The notes under the pieces are model-generated. The model ran no database searches and was not told the origin of the DNA. It worked only from the letters and a program-made list of their open reading frames with translations. A stretch of 64,000 nt of DNA, taken from contig VRZD01000033.1 in assembly GCA_016743235.1 (NCBI GenBank), forward strand, positions 1-64,000, in the 5' to 3' direction. Position numbers and translations under genes: made by a program. Below are positions 51,431 through 60,300 of this stretch, in pieces (positions within the stretch are counted from its first letter, which is position 1; every line of letters begins with the position of its first letter). The stretch comes from Pantanalinema sp. GBBB05. Lineage in GTDB: Bacteria > Cyanobacteriota > Cyanobacteriia > Leptolyngbyales > Leptolyngbyaceae.

Positions 51431-53059
51431 TTAAGCAGATTTCTGTAATGTCCAGAATGGGGCTTTTTGGGTCACTTCTAAACTGGCGCCTTGAATCCAT
51501 TTTTGGACAAACAGAAAGTCTTTGCTTTGCCAAAGCGGGATAAAGGGAACATCTTGTCCTAATAGAGTTTGGATTTCCGCAAAAATTTGTTTGCGAGTGG
51601 TTGGATCTTGGGCTTTACGACTTTGATCAATTAACTGATTCGCTCGATCGCTATAGTAATAAGAACCCTGCCCGAAACTAGCGCCTTCCTCACAACCTGT
51701 TTTCTCTGAGCCTTTAGCACATTCCATAAACGGCTGAATGTAGTTATCGGCATCAAAGAAATCGGCTGACCAATCTAGCAAGAACATGGGGTATGCGCCT
51801 TTATCGAGATTCTTGTAGGCGGTAGTCGATTCCACACTATTGAGTTGTAATTGCATCAAGCCATTGAGTTGCTTGTTGACGATCGCCTTTAAGGTAATAG
51901 CGGCTAATTGGTCGTTAGTAACATTGGAGCGATACCAGAACTCCACCTGCAACGGATTTTCTAACGAGTAACCAGCTTTGGTTAATAACTCCCTGGCTTT
52001 GGCACTATTGCGATCGCCATATTCCTGTTGAAAAATCGGTTCTTGTTCAGAAATTGTGGTGGGAATCAAACTGTAAAGCGGGTCAATTTGACCTTGAAAC
52101 ACTCGTTCTTGCAATAAGGGTCGATCGATCATGGCGGCGATCGCTTGCCGAACTTCCAACTTATCTAACGGTGGGGATTTCAGGTTGAGGGTGAGATAGT
52201 CAATGCCACTGCCTGACTTTTCCAGAATTTGCCAGCCTGCTGTGGTCAGATCTCGTTGTAAGCTGCGGATTTGTTCTAATGCCAAACTTTGATAAGCCAC
52301 ATCGATCGCCCCCGTCCGAAATGCATTAAATAAATTCGCTGAACTGGAAAAAACTTGAATATCAATGCCCCGGTTAGCCGGTTTTTCACCCCAGTATTGC
52401 TCAAAGGCATCCAACTGAATTTGATCAGTTCCTAATCGCACTAATTTGTATGGTCCCGTGCCCACAAATTGATCGGGTTTGAACGAGCCTTCCTTAATCT
52501 CATACGCTTTGGGTGAGACAGCCGCAGCACCGGAAAACGCCAACAGTGAAGGAAAAGCCGCAAACGATTTTTTCAGCTTAATTGTGAGTTCATACTGGGT
52601 CGAGGCTTGTACCGAATCGACTAAATCCGACAATAAAAACGCCGGTGATCCAGCATTTTGGATAAATCGATTCAACGAAAATGCCATCGCTGCCGCATCA
52701 AATGGAGTACCGTCATGAAACACCACCCCTTGACGCAAAGCAATTTTGTAGGTCAAACCATCTGCACTGACACTAGGTAATGCGATCGCCAATTGTGGCA
52801 CTAAGTCTGTTGTGCCCAATTTGTAGCTATATAGCCGATCGCCGAGGTTATAGAGTAAAGCTCCCGCAAAACTACTGTAAGCATCTGCCGGATCAATCGT
52901 ACTCAGTTGGGCGGTTGTCCCCAACACGATGCGATCGCGGCTACCAGGTGGTGTGCGTCCCACTTCAGGTGACGATCGTCCACAACTAACTACCAGCAGT
53001 AAACAAAGGCAAAACAAACTGAGCGTTCGGAAGGGCGATCGCCAAAACTGACCTAACAT
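51431..53059 (-). CDS. ABC transporter solute-binding lipoprotein, family 5 (Dpp/Opp/Nik type)
   Basis: The 542-residue product has a lipoprotein signal peptide with lipobox LVVSC (Cys26). It also has the family 5 pattern: VLGTTAQLSTIDPADAYSS, LAIALPSVSADGLTYKIALRQGVVFHDGTPF, and a later YWGEKPANRGIDI. Members bind peptides, nickel complexes or other solutes for an ABC importer. No permease or ATPase gene is next to it, so the importer subunits must be elsewhere. It converges with metH (45-bp gap) and is divergent from cbiET. Confidence 0.88.
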   Translation of the reverse strand: MLGQFWRSPFRTLSLFCLCLLLVVSCGRSSPEVGRTPPGSRDRIVLGTTAQLSTIDPADAYSSFAGALLYNLGDRLYSYKLGTTDLVPQLAIALPSVSADGLTYKIALRQGVVFHDGTPFDAAAMAFSLNRFIQNAGSPAFLLSDLVDSVQASTQYELTIKLKKSFAAFPSLLAFSGAAAVSPKAYEIKEGSFKPDQFVGTGPYKLVRLGTDQIQLDAFEQYWGEKPANRGIDIQVFSSSANLFNAFRTGAIDVAYQSLALEQIRSLQRDLTTAGWQILEKSGSGIDYLTLNLKSPPLDKLEVRQAIAAMIDRPLLQERVFQGQIDPLYSLIPTTISEQEPIFQQEYGDRNSAKARELLTKAGYSLENPLQVEFWYRSNVTNDQLAAITLKAIVNKQLNGLMQLQLNSVESTTAYKNLDKGAYPMFLLDWSADFFDADNYIQPFMECAKGSEKTGCEEGASFGQGSYYYSDRANQLIDQSRKAQDPTTRKQIFAEIQTLLGQDVPFIPLWQSKDFLFVQKWIQGASLEVTQKAPFWTLQKSA

Positions 53060-53124
53060 GCAAGGAATCCATTGATATGTGGCATTCTGTATATCTTACT
53101 GGCATCTGATTTTCGCCTTAGTTC

Positions 53125-54414
53125 ATGTTCCAAATTCATGTTGTGGGGATTGGTTTAGATGGCGCCCCAGGGTTACCGGACACTATCCACCAATTGGTGC
53201 TACAAGCCACTCTATTAGTGGGTAGCGATCGTCATCTCAGTTACTTTCCCACCCATCCTGCCGATCGCTTGGTATTGACTGATCTAAGTACTACGATCGC
53301 CCAAATCCAGCAGCAACTGCTCCCGCTATCTTCCTCATCTCCTTCATCATCCCCCTCCCCCCTCATTGTTATCCTCACCTCTGGCGATCCCCTTTTTTTC
53401 GGGCTAGGACGACTGCTGTTGGCTCACTTTCCGCCTGAACACCTGACGTTCCATCCCCACCTCAGTTCGGTACAACTTGCCTTTAATCGGTTAAAGCTAC
53501 CTTGGCAAGATGCCCGACTCATCAGCGTCCATGGTCGATCGCTGGATGCCTTGATTCAAGCCTTACAACAGGGCAGCGAAAAGCTTGCCGTTTTAACTGA
53601 TGGGATCAATACGCCTGCTGCGATCGCAGAGTTAGTCGATTCCCTCAATTTACCCAGTCGCTATCAAATTTGGGTGTGTGAAAATTTAGGTGGCACTGAT
53701 GAACGCATCACTGAACTCTCTGGTCAGCCGCCGGGTGAACGCTCGTTCGCACCGTTAAATGTAGTAGTTTTGCTCCGACAAACGACTGTTGTGCCCTCTC
53801 CCCAGTTAGACAAACTACCGCTTTTGGGATTACCCGATCAGGAATTTCTCAGTTTTAGCGATCGTCCTGGACTTATGACTAAACGGGAAGTTCGGCTGCT
53901 CGTATTAGGCGAACTGGCGTTACAACCACAACAAGTTGTTTGGGATATTGGCGCCGGTACAGGTTCCGTTTCCGTAGAAATTGCCCGCTTGTGTCCTGAT
54001 TCTCAGATTTATGCGATCGAGCAAACAACGGCTGGAACTACCCTGATTCAGCAGAATTGCCAACGGCTTCAGGTACCGAATATCATCACAATTCATGGGT
54101 CTGCGCCCAGTGTTTTGACCGCATTGCCGTCTCCCGATCGCATTTTTATTGGCGGCAGCGGGGGCAATTTAACCGCCATTTTGGATACTTGCAGCGATCG
54201 ACTTTCACCTCACGGGCGCATTGTCCTGGCACTCGCTACCCTAGAACATCTCAGTACAGTCCTATCTTGGTTAACTCAGCAACCAACCCATTGGCAGCAT
54301 CAGTTACTCCAGGTACAACTCTCCCGTTCGGTCGCGATCGCGAATCTCACCCGCTTTTCCCCGTTAAATCCAGTGACATTAGTCGTGATGGCACCCAAGA
54401 AGCAGATCGGGTAG
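53125..54414 (+). CDS. cbiET: Precorrin-6Y/cobalt-precorrin C5,15-methyltransferase (CbiE-CbiT fusion)
   Basis: The 429-residue protein fuses CbiE (about 1-215: VVGIGLDGAPGLPDTIHQLV, GSDRHLSYF, ILTSGDPLFFGLGRLL, SVQLAFNRLKLPW) with CbiT (about 235-429: MTKREVRLLVLGELAL, VWDIGAGTGSVSVEIARL and IFIGGSGGNL). It methylates C5 and C15 of the corrin ring with decarboxylation, a late step of B12 ring synthesis. A Ser/Pro-rich low-complexity insert (SSSSPSSSPSP) lies near residue 75. It is close to metH but on a separate transcript. Confidence 0.93.
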   Translation: MFQIHVVGIGLDGAPGLPDTIHQLVLQATLLVGSDRHLSYFPTHPADRLVLTDLSTTIAQIQQQLLPLSSSSPSSSPSPLIVILTSGDPLFFGLGRLLLAHFPPEHLTFHPHLSSVQLAFNRLKLPWQDARLISVHGRSLDALIQALQQGSEKLAVLTDGINTPAAIAELVDSLNLPSRYQIWVCENLGGTDERITELSGQPPGERSFAPLNVVVLLRQTTVVPSPQLDKLPLLGLPDQEFLSFSDRPGLMTKREVRLLVLGELALQPQQVVWDIGAGTGSVSVEIARLCPDSQIYAIEQTTAGTTLIQQNCQRLQVPNIITIHGSAPSVLTALPSPDRIFIGGSGGNLTAILDTCSDRLSPHGRIVLALATLEHLSTVLSWLTQQPTHWQHQLLQVQLSRSVAIANLTRFSPLNPVTLVVMAPKKQIG

Positions 54415-54451
54415 TGATCAACGAACTACTGTTCATTCCATTGTTAACGGC

Positions 54452-55288
54452 TCAATACCCGATCAGCAGCACCCCTCCAGTCAGTAACATTAACAGCAAC
54501 CCAATTCCACCCGCTAACGGTTTCCCAGCCAACCCTGTCAGCCAGGCGGAACCCCGTCCGGTATATTGCACAATGTCAGCAGTGTCCAGGCTAGCAATGC
54601 CCCAAATCCAACCAGCATGTAGCCCACAAGCGATCCCCAAACTACCCCGATCGAGCCACCGGGACAGCACAAGGACCATCCCCATGAGCCAGAGTCCTGG
54701 AAGCTGAGGAGCGATCGCGCGCCCTTCCCAAACTAGATGCAGCAGGGCAAAAATTAGGCTAGACAGAACCGCTGCTAGCCAAGGCGCATAATCTTGCTGT
54801 AAGTGATTGAATAAAAAACCTCGAAAGATCAGTTCTTCCGTGCAACTCACCCATAGTCCTAAGCCTAAAGTTGGCAACAAAGCAGCTCGTAAATCTGACC
54901 AGCGATCGCGATTCCAGGTTAGCCAACCAACGAGTTGCTGAACTCCAAATAATCCGACCAGCCCACCAGTACTAATAACTAAGCCAATGCCCACCGATCG
55001 GCAAAATGCCAGATTCCAGGTGATGCCATAGACAGAAAATGGCAGCATTTCTAAATGAGCTGCCAGCCATAAAACTAACGGTGCGATCGCATAGAGAGAA
55101 GCGAGTAGCGGTAATTTTTGCTGAAGGGTGATGGGCTGAGAGGGTCGCCATTGCACCACAACAGCAATAGGAATCGCGATCGGCAACCAAAGTAAAAGCC
55201 AAACGGCAAAAAATAGAGCAATTTGCATGAAGGCAGGTAAAGCCGTAATGAGGTGATTCAGAACCTGACTTTCTGCCAAAGCGAGCAT
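54452..55288 (-). CDS. CPBP-family intramembrane glutamic endopeptidase
   Basis: The 278-residue polytopic protein has about seven or eight spans. The CPBP/Abi motifs are EELIFRGFLFNHL (EExxxR) and the second motif FALLHLVWEG with His. These proteases cleave within membranes; relatives process prenylated or peptide substrates or confer self-immunity. The second conserved His/Asn region near VLSRWLDRGSLGIACGLHAGW is also present. It stands alone on the minus strand, convergent with cbiET (37 bp). The substrate is unknown. Confidence 0.87.
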   Translation of the reverse strand: MLALAESQVLNHLITALPAFMQIALFFAVWLLLWLPIAIPIAVVVQWRPSQPITLQQKLPLLASLYAIAPLVLWLAAHLEMLPFSVYGITWNLAFCRSVGIGLVISTGGLVGLFGVQQLVGWLTWNRDRWSDLRAALLPTLGLGLWVSCTEELIFRGFLFNHLQQDYAPWLAAVLSSLIFALLHLVWEGRAIAPQLPGLWLMGMVLVLSRWLDRGSLGIACGLHAGWIWGIASLDTADIVQYTGRGSAWLTGLAGKPLAGGIGLLLMLLTGGVLLIGY

Positions 55289-55333
55289 TGGTGATTACAG
55301 TAGAAAAAAGTGGGGACTCTCACAACTGATTGA

Positions 55334-55371
55334 GATGATGAGAAATTTTTGCTGAAAGATTTCTCATCATC
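55334..55371. terminator. 13-bp hairpin between cyAbrB and the CPBP gene
   Basis: GATGATGAGAAAT (55334-55346) is exactly complementary to ATTTCTCATCATC (55359-55371), with a 12-nt loop. Both neighbours are on the minus strand, so it may terminate the upstream cyAbrB transcript. It lacks a T-run. Confidence 0.55.
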
Positions 55372-55511
55372 CTGCCTAATTTCATCACTGGTTGAAGACT
55401 GCCATGACCTTAAACCGATATTCCCATCACCTGGTTTTTTATAGAGTCATGATTGAACACTCAGAATTGCCTAGAACATCAGATTAGGAAAAATTCTGGT
55501 TTAGCTCAACA

Positions 55512-55667
55512 CTATAGATAAACAGTGGGGCACTGGTGAGGGATGAACCAGCGAAATAGCTCTTTCATAATCTCAATCAGTTCGCGATCGTCAGGCTCCG
55601 GAGGCAAGAGGATGGCATCGGGGTAGAGTAGATCATGGCTGATGAGAACCGTATGAAACCGATCGAC
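55512..55667 (-). pseudogene. In-frame open stretch directly after the cyAbrB stop
   Basis: Immediately after the TAG at 55668-55670 the same frame stays open for 51 codons. It reads a protein-like sequence that includes HTVLISHDLLYPDAILLPP and DDRELIEIMKELFRWFIP before a second TAG. There is no ATG, GTG or TTG near its beginning. It may be the remnant of a neighbouring gene whose 5' end was lost, or a C-terminal extension reached by readthrough. I do not recognise its family. Confidence 0.35.
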
Positions 55668-56069
55668 CTATTCTAAGGCAGCGCCATTTTCATCGCTATC
55701 ATCTATATCCAGTTGAATTAACCGAATGTGCTTATAACCAAGCTTAATCTCAAACTCATCTCCTGGCTTTAACCCCATTGCTTGAGTATAAGCCGCTCCG
55801 ATGACAATCTGACCGTTCTTATGAACACTAACCCGATAGGTCGGTTCACGCCCACGCCCATCCTTTGTACCTTCTGGATTCAGGGGAATTCCCTTCGCTA
55901 CCAATAAGGCATCATAAAAATCAGTCAGATTAACCCGAGTCTGGTTGTTTTTTGTAAGGGTGTAGTAACCACAACGTTTGGCTGTTTCGCGTCGTGGCAA
56001 GTGTGACAGTTCTTTTACTTTTTGAAGTAAGGCTTTTCCTGTCAATGGAGCCGTTGGGGTTTCAGTCAT
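55668..56069 (-). CDS. cyAbrB-type transcriptional regulator
   Basis: The 133-residue protein begins MTETPTAPLTGKALLQKV. It contains KELSHLPRRETAKRCGYY and DGRGREPTYRVSVHKNGQIV, and has the AbrB-like DNA-binding domain at the C-terminal side (IVIGAAYTQAMGLKPGDEFE). Cyanobacterial AbrB proteins place this domain at the C-terminus and control nitrogen, carbon and hydrogenase genes. Its length is normal for the family. The frame continues for 51 codons beyond its stop. The TAG context and the large upstream gap suggest a monocistronic unit. Confidence 0.9.
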   Translation of the reverse strand: MTETPTAPLTGKALLQKVKELSHLPRRETAKRCGYYTLTKNNQTRVNLTDFYDALLVAKGIPLNPEGTKDGRGREPTYRVSVHKNGQIVIGAAYTQAMGLKPGDEFEIKLGYKHIRLIQLDIDDSDENGAALE

Positions 56070-56892
56070 CTCTCTCTACAAATATCCTGAGAACTTCAGG
56101 GCGAAGAATAGCTGGTTAAGGATATACCTAGCATTATTAAAAATATATCCTTAAATTCCTGGATTTTAGCAATTAGCTATCTAGAAATTCTATCATTCAT
56201 ACTTTTGATTTCGGATTCACATTACTTGTTAATCACAACAGCAACTAAGTAAATCACTATCAGGAAGAATGCTATCTGCTAGACGAATGATCCTAGATAG
56301 GCAGTTACAGCAGCATGCCCCCAGCCACTCAGGCAAAAATACTGCTGTAGCAAGACAAATAATACTAAGATTATTAAAATAAATGTAAAGATGTGCGTCT
56401 AATTAACTAAGCCAATCCATTTTTAATCCTGTCAGGTTGATGTTTAATCCAGTCATGTATGGTGCTGCGATCAGATTGTGAACAATAGCTCTGTGGGAAG
56501 TCTATCCCCTCAAGACTCCTCCGCTGATCAATCATGCGGTACCGCGATCGCTATCCAATTGCAACAGCACTTTTTCAGATCCATCAGTGTCAAATTAACC
56601 GGATAGCTATTTCCCTGAACGGCTATTGGCATTACTCTGAAATGACGAACTGTAACAAAATTCTGTTCATGAAGATACTCACTTGCTTACGATCGCCCTG
56701 ATGTTTCTCAGCGGAGTGGTCGGTTAGAATCAGAATGTTCGGGTGAACTGATAGTGAGTATTCGCTAACCCTCGATACATCTTCCTAGAGTTGGCTGAGG
56801 GTAGGTCGCAAAACTCTTTTTGCAAAAGTTTTCTTAGAACCCGGATTAACGATTGAACACTTCTTCGGGCTTAGCTGGAAACCCTATTCAGA
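56070..56892. promoter_or_regulatory. Long gap upstream of sdhB with a direct repeat
   Basis: This 823-bp interval separates divergent cyAbrB and sdhB and has no convincing gene. It contains the near-identical direct repeats TTTAATCCTGTCAGG (56422-56436) and TTTAATCCAGTCATG (56443-56457), 21 bp apart, that is, on the same helix face. AAAACT/AGTTTT (56810-56815 and 56827-56832) forms a small hairpin about 60 bp before sdhB. Promoters for both genes should be here. Confidence 0.4.
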
Positions 56893-57927
56893 ATGCAAAT
56901 TATCTTTAAAGTTGTTCGGCAAGATCCTACAACAGCGCTCAGAATTCAGTCTTATGCTCTGGATGTTGATCCCAGTAATACGATTCTGGACTGTTTAAAT
57001 CAGATCAAGTGGGAGCAAGATGGGACATTAGCGTTTCGGAAGAATTGTCGCAATACAATTTGTGGCAGTTGCTCAATCCGAATTAATGGACGTTCAGCCT
57101 TGGCTTGTAAAGAAAATGTTGGTAGTGAACTGAAGCGTCTGGGTCAGTCATCTGACAGCACTACTATACCGGAAATTACTGTGGCTCCTATGGGCAACAT
57201 GCCCGTGATTAAGGATCTCGTCGTCGATATGCAAAGTTTTTGGAGCAATTTAAAGGCGATCGATCCTTATGTGAGTACAGCCGCACGACAAATTCCAGAA
57301 CGCGAATTCTTGCAAACCCCTGAAGAACGATCGCGGTTAAACCAAAGCGGCAATTGTATTCTTTGTGGAGCCTGCTATTCCGAATGTAATGCCCGTGAAT
57401 TTGATCCCAGCTTTGTTGGTCCCCATGCCTTAGCCAAAGCCTATCGTATGGTTGCCGACACTCGGGATACCCAAACTGAAAATCGCCTGGAAGCCTACAA
57501 TCAGAACACTTTTGGTGTGTGGGGCTGTACCCGCTGCTATTACTGTAATGCGGTCTGCCCGATGGAAGTTGCCCCGCTTGATCAAATTGGCAAAATTAAA
57601 AATTCCATCTTGGAACGCAAGGATGATCAAGCCAGTCGCTCCATTCGGCATCGGAAAGTCTTAATTGAACTGGTCAAACAGGGAGGGTGGATCGATGAAC
57701 GGTTATTTGGTCTCAAAGTAGTTGGCAATTCCTTCCGCGATCTCAAGGGGATCTTTAGTTTGGCACCGTTGGGGGTGCGGATGATCGCTCGCCGCAAGTT
57801 TCCGGGTCGGTTTGAAGCCTCTGAAGGCACAGCTACCGTACGATCGTTGATTGAGTCTGTCAAACGCTTAGATCAGCCGTTACAGTTCGAGCTAGCATCA
57901 GATACGCCCGAACCCGTAGGAGGTTAA
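56893..57927 (+). CDS. sdhB: Succinate dehydrogenase / fumarate reductase iron-sulfur subunit
   Basis: The 344-residue protein has the three cluster motifs: [2Fe-2S] CRNTICGSCSIRINGRSALAC (Cys52, 57, 60, 72; written as one motif of 21, key residues are the four Cys), [4Fe-4S] CILCGACYSEC and [3Fe-4S] CTRCYYCNAVCP. It is longer than enterobacterial SdhB by about 100 C-terminal residues, as in other cyanobacteria. It transfers electrons from the flavoprotein to quinone in the thylakoid or plasma membrane. sdhA and anchor genes are not in the window. A high-light-inducible protein gene starts 2 bp after its stop. Confidence 0.95.
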   Translation: MQIIFKVVRQDPTTALRIQSYALDVDPSNTILDCLNQIKWEQDGTLAFRKNCRNTICGSCSIRINGRSALACKENVGSELKRLGQSSDSTTIPEITVAPMGNMPVIKDLVVDMQSFWSNLKAIDPYVSTAARQIPEREFLQTPEERSRLNQSGNCILCGACYSECNAREFDPSFVGPHALAKAYRMVADTRDTQTENRLEAYNQNTFGVWGCTRCYYCNAVCPMEVAPLDQIGKIKNSILERKDDQASRSIRHRKVLIELVKQGGWIDERLFGLKVVGNSFRDLKGIFSLAPLGVRMIARRKFPGRFEASEGTATVRSLIESVKRLDQPLQFELASDTPEPVGG

Positions 57928-57929
57928 TC

Positions 57930-58115
57930 ATGAGTTCTGAAATACCCCCCAAGCCCTTGCCAACCCCTGAACCCGAGCAGCCAGAACCTGCCTTTGGCTG
58001 GACTGCCTATGCCGAACAGATTAATGGGCGGTTTGCCATGCTCGGTATGTTGGGGTTGCTTCTAATTGAGCTATTGACCAAACAAGGATTGCTTGCCTGG
58101 TTAGGATTACAGTAG
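57930..58115 (+). CDS. High-light-inducible protein (single-helix chlorophyll-binding)
   Basis: The 61-residue protein has a Pro/Glu-rich N-terminus (PPKPLPTPEPEQPEP) and one membrane helix that carries the chlorophyll-binding motif EQINGRFAMLGMLG (ExxNGRxAM). HLIPs dimerise, bind chlorophyll and carotenoid, and dissipate energy during photosystem assembly. Its ATG is 2 bp after the sdhB stop, so it is probably translated from the sdhB mRNA, an unusual pairing of respiratory and photoprotective functions. Confidence 0.92.
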   Translation: MSSEIPPKPLPTPEPEQPEPAFGWTAYAEQINGRFAMLGMLGLLLIELLTKQGLLAWLGLQ

Positions 58116-58370
58116 CTACAGACTCTTCTGCGAGCGATCGTTGAGCGTTGAAGTTCGCTGACAGACTTACCTGGCATCTCGCCAAAAGCAGATTCACTGC
58201 TCCGGATACGCCAGGAATTGGTATAGAATGATAAATCCTTGCTTCTTTGCGGGTTTGTCTCAACCTCGCCAGCATCCGGTTGTGGAAATTACTCCCAACC
58301 GAGTTAATGGCACTGAGCTTGACTCATCTCTGCACAGCAGCCTTCATGTCCATAAGGAGATTTTTGCCGC

Positions 58371-58688
58371 ATGACTCAACTGTACGAAACGATGTATATC
58401 CTGCGCCCCGACTTAGGTGAAGAAGTCATTGGGCAGGCGATCGAAAAATATCAAACCCTGCTGAAAGACGGTGGGGCAGACATTCTGGAAACCCAACATC
58501 GGGGTAAGCGTCGCCTGGCTTATGAAATCAAAAAGCAACGGGAAGGCGTTTATATTCAAATGAATTACCGTGGTAACGGGACCCAAGTTGCGGTGCTAGA
58601 ACGGGCAATGCGGTTAGGCGACGATGTGATTCGTTATCTAACAATTCGGCAAGAAGAACCCAAAGCTGAGGCAGCAGCAGACGAGTAA
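58371..58688 (+). CDS. rpsF: 30S ribosomal protein S6
   Basis: This 105-residue protein begins YETMYILRPDLGEEVIGQAIEKY and contains GKRRLAYEIKKQREGVYIQM and RAMRLGDDVIRYLTIR, all diagnostic of S6. It binds 16S rRNA with S18. A ribosome site AAGGAG lies 11 bases before the ATG. The 255-bp leader contains TATAGAATGATAAAT (from 58222), a possible -10 region. rpsR is not adjacent, as is usual in cyanobacteria. Confidence 0.96.
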   Translation: MTQLYETMYILRPDLGEEVIGQAIEKYQTLLKDGGADILETQHRGKRRLAYEIKKQREGVYIQMNYRGNGTQVAVLERAMRLGDDVIRYLTIRQEEPKAEAAADE

Positions 58689-58731
58689 GTCCTTTCTTAC
58701 TGCAAATTCAGAATCACCCTGCGATAGACCC

Positions 58732-59733
58732 ATGAAGCTCTCGAAAAAGAATCTGGATCAACGACTGGATCAGGTATATGACACGATCGTGATTGGAGGG
58801 GGAGCCGGAGGGCTATCCGCAGGGATTTATTTACAGCGCTATCTTCTGTCCTCGCTGGTGATTGAGAAAGGGCGCGGACGTTCCTTTTGGATGCAAGACC
58901 TGCGCAATTATTTAGGATTGCCTCCCGACACCCCAGGACGCACCTTGCTGCAACAAGGTCAACAGCACTACCTCGGTTTAGAGGGCGACTACCTGATGGG
59001 ATTTGTCGAGGAGGTCGTTGATGAAGGGGAGACGTTTGCTGTCAAAGTGAAAGTGGGCAAGCAGGACAGCAGCTATCCGATCTTTCGGTGCAAGTACATT
59101 ATTGCTGCCACTGGCATCATGGATCACCTGCCGAAACTGGCAGATATGCAAAATGTTTATGATTATGCGGGCTATAACCTGCATGTTTGCATGATTTGTG
59201 ACGGCTATGAAATGGCGAATAAGCGGTGTGGCTTGTTCGTGAATACAGAATCTGGAGTCAATACAGCTTTCGTCCTCAACTGGTTTACCCCCTACATCAC
59301 AGTGTTTACCCAGGGTTTATGTGAGGTCACACCCGCAGTGCGCCAAAAACTTCAGGATCATGGTTATCCCTTGGTTGAAACTCCGATTCAACAGTTTTTG
59401 GGTCATGATCACGAAATGACCGGGGTGGAACTAACCGATGGCACGATCGTTGAACTAGACACCGGTCTGATTGCGATGGGAGCCCAATACCACAATCACT
59501 ATTTGCAAGGGCTGGAATTGAACTGGAACGGGGGCAATTTGGTCACAGATGGGATGTGTCGCACCTCTCATCCCCGCATCTTTGCCCTAGGTGATTTAAA
59601 AGAAGGTATTAATCAGGTGTCAATTGCGGTTGCAGATGGTACATTAGCGGCTACAGCAATTTGGCGAGAAATTCGCCGTGCTTCTTCTCCCCGACGCTGG
59701 GAAGAGCAATTGCAACCATCTCAAGCCACTTAA
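58732..59733 (+). CDS. Thioredoxin-reductase-like FAD/NAD(P) oxidoreductase
   Basis: The 333-residue flavoprotein has an N-terminal FAD motif IGGGAGGLSAGIYL (21-34) and the redox centre HVCMICDGYE (Cys153, Cys156) in the NAD(P) domain. The FAD-binding end reads RIFALGDLKEGINQVSIAV. The CMIC pair replaces the CATC/CAVC of thioredoxin reductases, and the nucleotide-binding glycine loop expected after it (here KRCGLFVNTESG) is altered. It may therefore use another electron donor. Cyanobacterial relatives form a separate group of TrxR-like enzymes. It lies 43 bp after rpsF. Confidence 0.83.
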   Translation: MKLSKKNLDQRLDQVYDTIVIGGGAGGLSAGIYLQRYLLSSLVIEKGRGRSFWMQDLRNYLGLPPDTPGRTLLQQGQQHYLGLEGDYLMGFVEEVVDEGETFAVKVKVGKQDSSYPIFRCKYIIAATGIMDHLPKLADMQNVYDYAGYNLHVCMICDGYEMANKRCGLFVNTESGVNTAFVLNWFTPYITVFTQGLCEVTPAVRQKLQDHGYPLVETPIQQFLGHDHEMTGVELTDGTIVELDTGLIAMGAQYHNHYLQGLELNWNGGNLVTDGMCRTSHPRIFALGDLKEGINQVSIAVADGTLAATAIWREIRRASSPRRWEEQLQPSQAT

Positions 59734-59751
59734 CAATGGAGTGATTAAGCC

Positions 59752-60300
59752 GTGACCCATTCTTCTGACCCAATCAGCCATCAAGACCCGCAAGCTGAAG
59801 TTGCGCGGTTACGGGAAGAACTACAACTGCGTGATAACCTAGTCCAGCAGCTATCGCAAGAATTGTTCCGTCTAGTTAAAGGCAATGTCAATTTTCAACC
59901 GACTGCCGACCTATCTGAGCGGCATTTGGGAGAAGTTCGGGCACTACGGGAACAACTCAAATCTGTTGAACAACAAGTCACGTTTTATCAAGAGCAAATT
60001 TCCGAGCGTGATGCAGAAATTTACCAATTGAAACAAACGGTCCAGGAATTAACCGATCGCTCACGCATGTTGGAGCAAGTAATTCAAGAACTGCCCAAAA
60101 TCTATCGGAAGAAGTTTGCCGAGCGGATGGTGCCTGTGAAAGAAAAAGTTGCCATGATTCAACGGGAAAATCGGCAATTGCACGCGGAACTGCAAAGTGT
60201 CAGTTATCGGCTGGCGGTTAGAACTCGCCGTCAAGCGCAACTCGATCTTCCCAGTTTCCCCCGATCGGGGCTTGGTGTGTCGTTGCCTAACTTCGGCTAA
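59752..60300 (+). CDS. Coiled-coil protein of unknown function
   Basis: The 182-residue protein is mostly coiled coil (about residues 14-35 and 55-105, with VRALREQLKSVEQQV and ISERDAEIYQLKQTVQEL). A basic helical region VIQELPKIYRKKFAERMVPVKEK follows, then a short tail ending LGVSLPNFG. The segment around FAERMVPVKEKVAMIQRENRQL looks strongly conserved-type but is unassigned. The start is GTG at 59752. Its TAA overlaps the ATG of the next gene, so the two are probably translated together. No function is known. Confidence 0.7.
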   Translation: MTHSSDPISHQDPQAEVARLREELQLRDNLVQQLSQELFRLVKGNVNFQPTADLSERHLGEVRALREQLKSVEQQVTFYQEQISERDAEIYQLKQTVQELTDRSRMLEQVIQELPKIYRKKFAERMVPVKEKVAMIQRENRQLHAELQSVSYRLAVRTRRQAQLDLPSFPRSGLGVSLPNFG

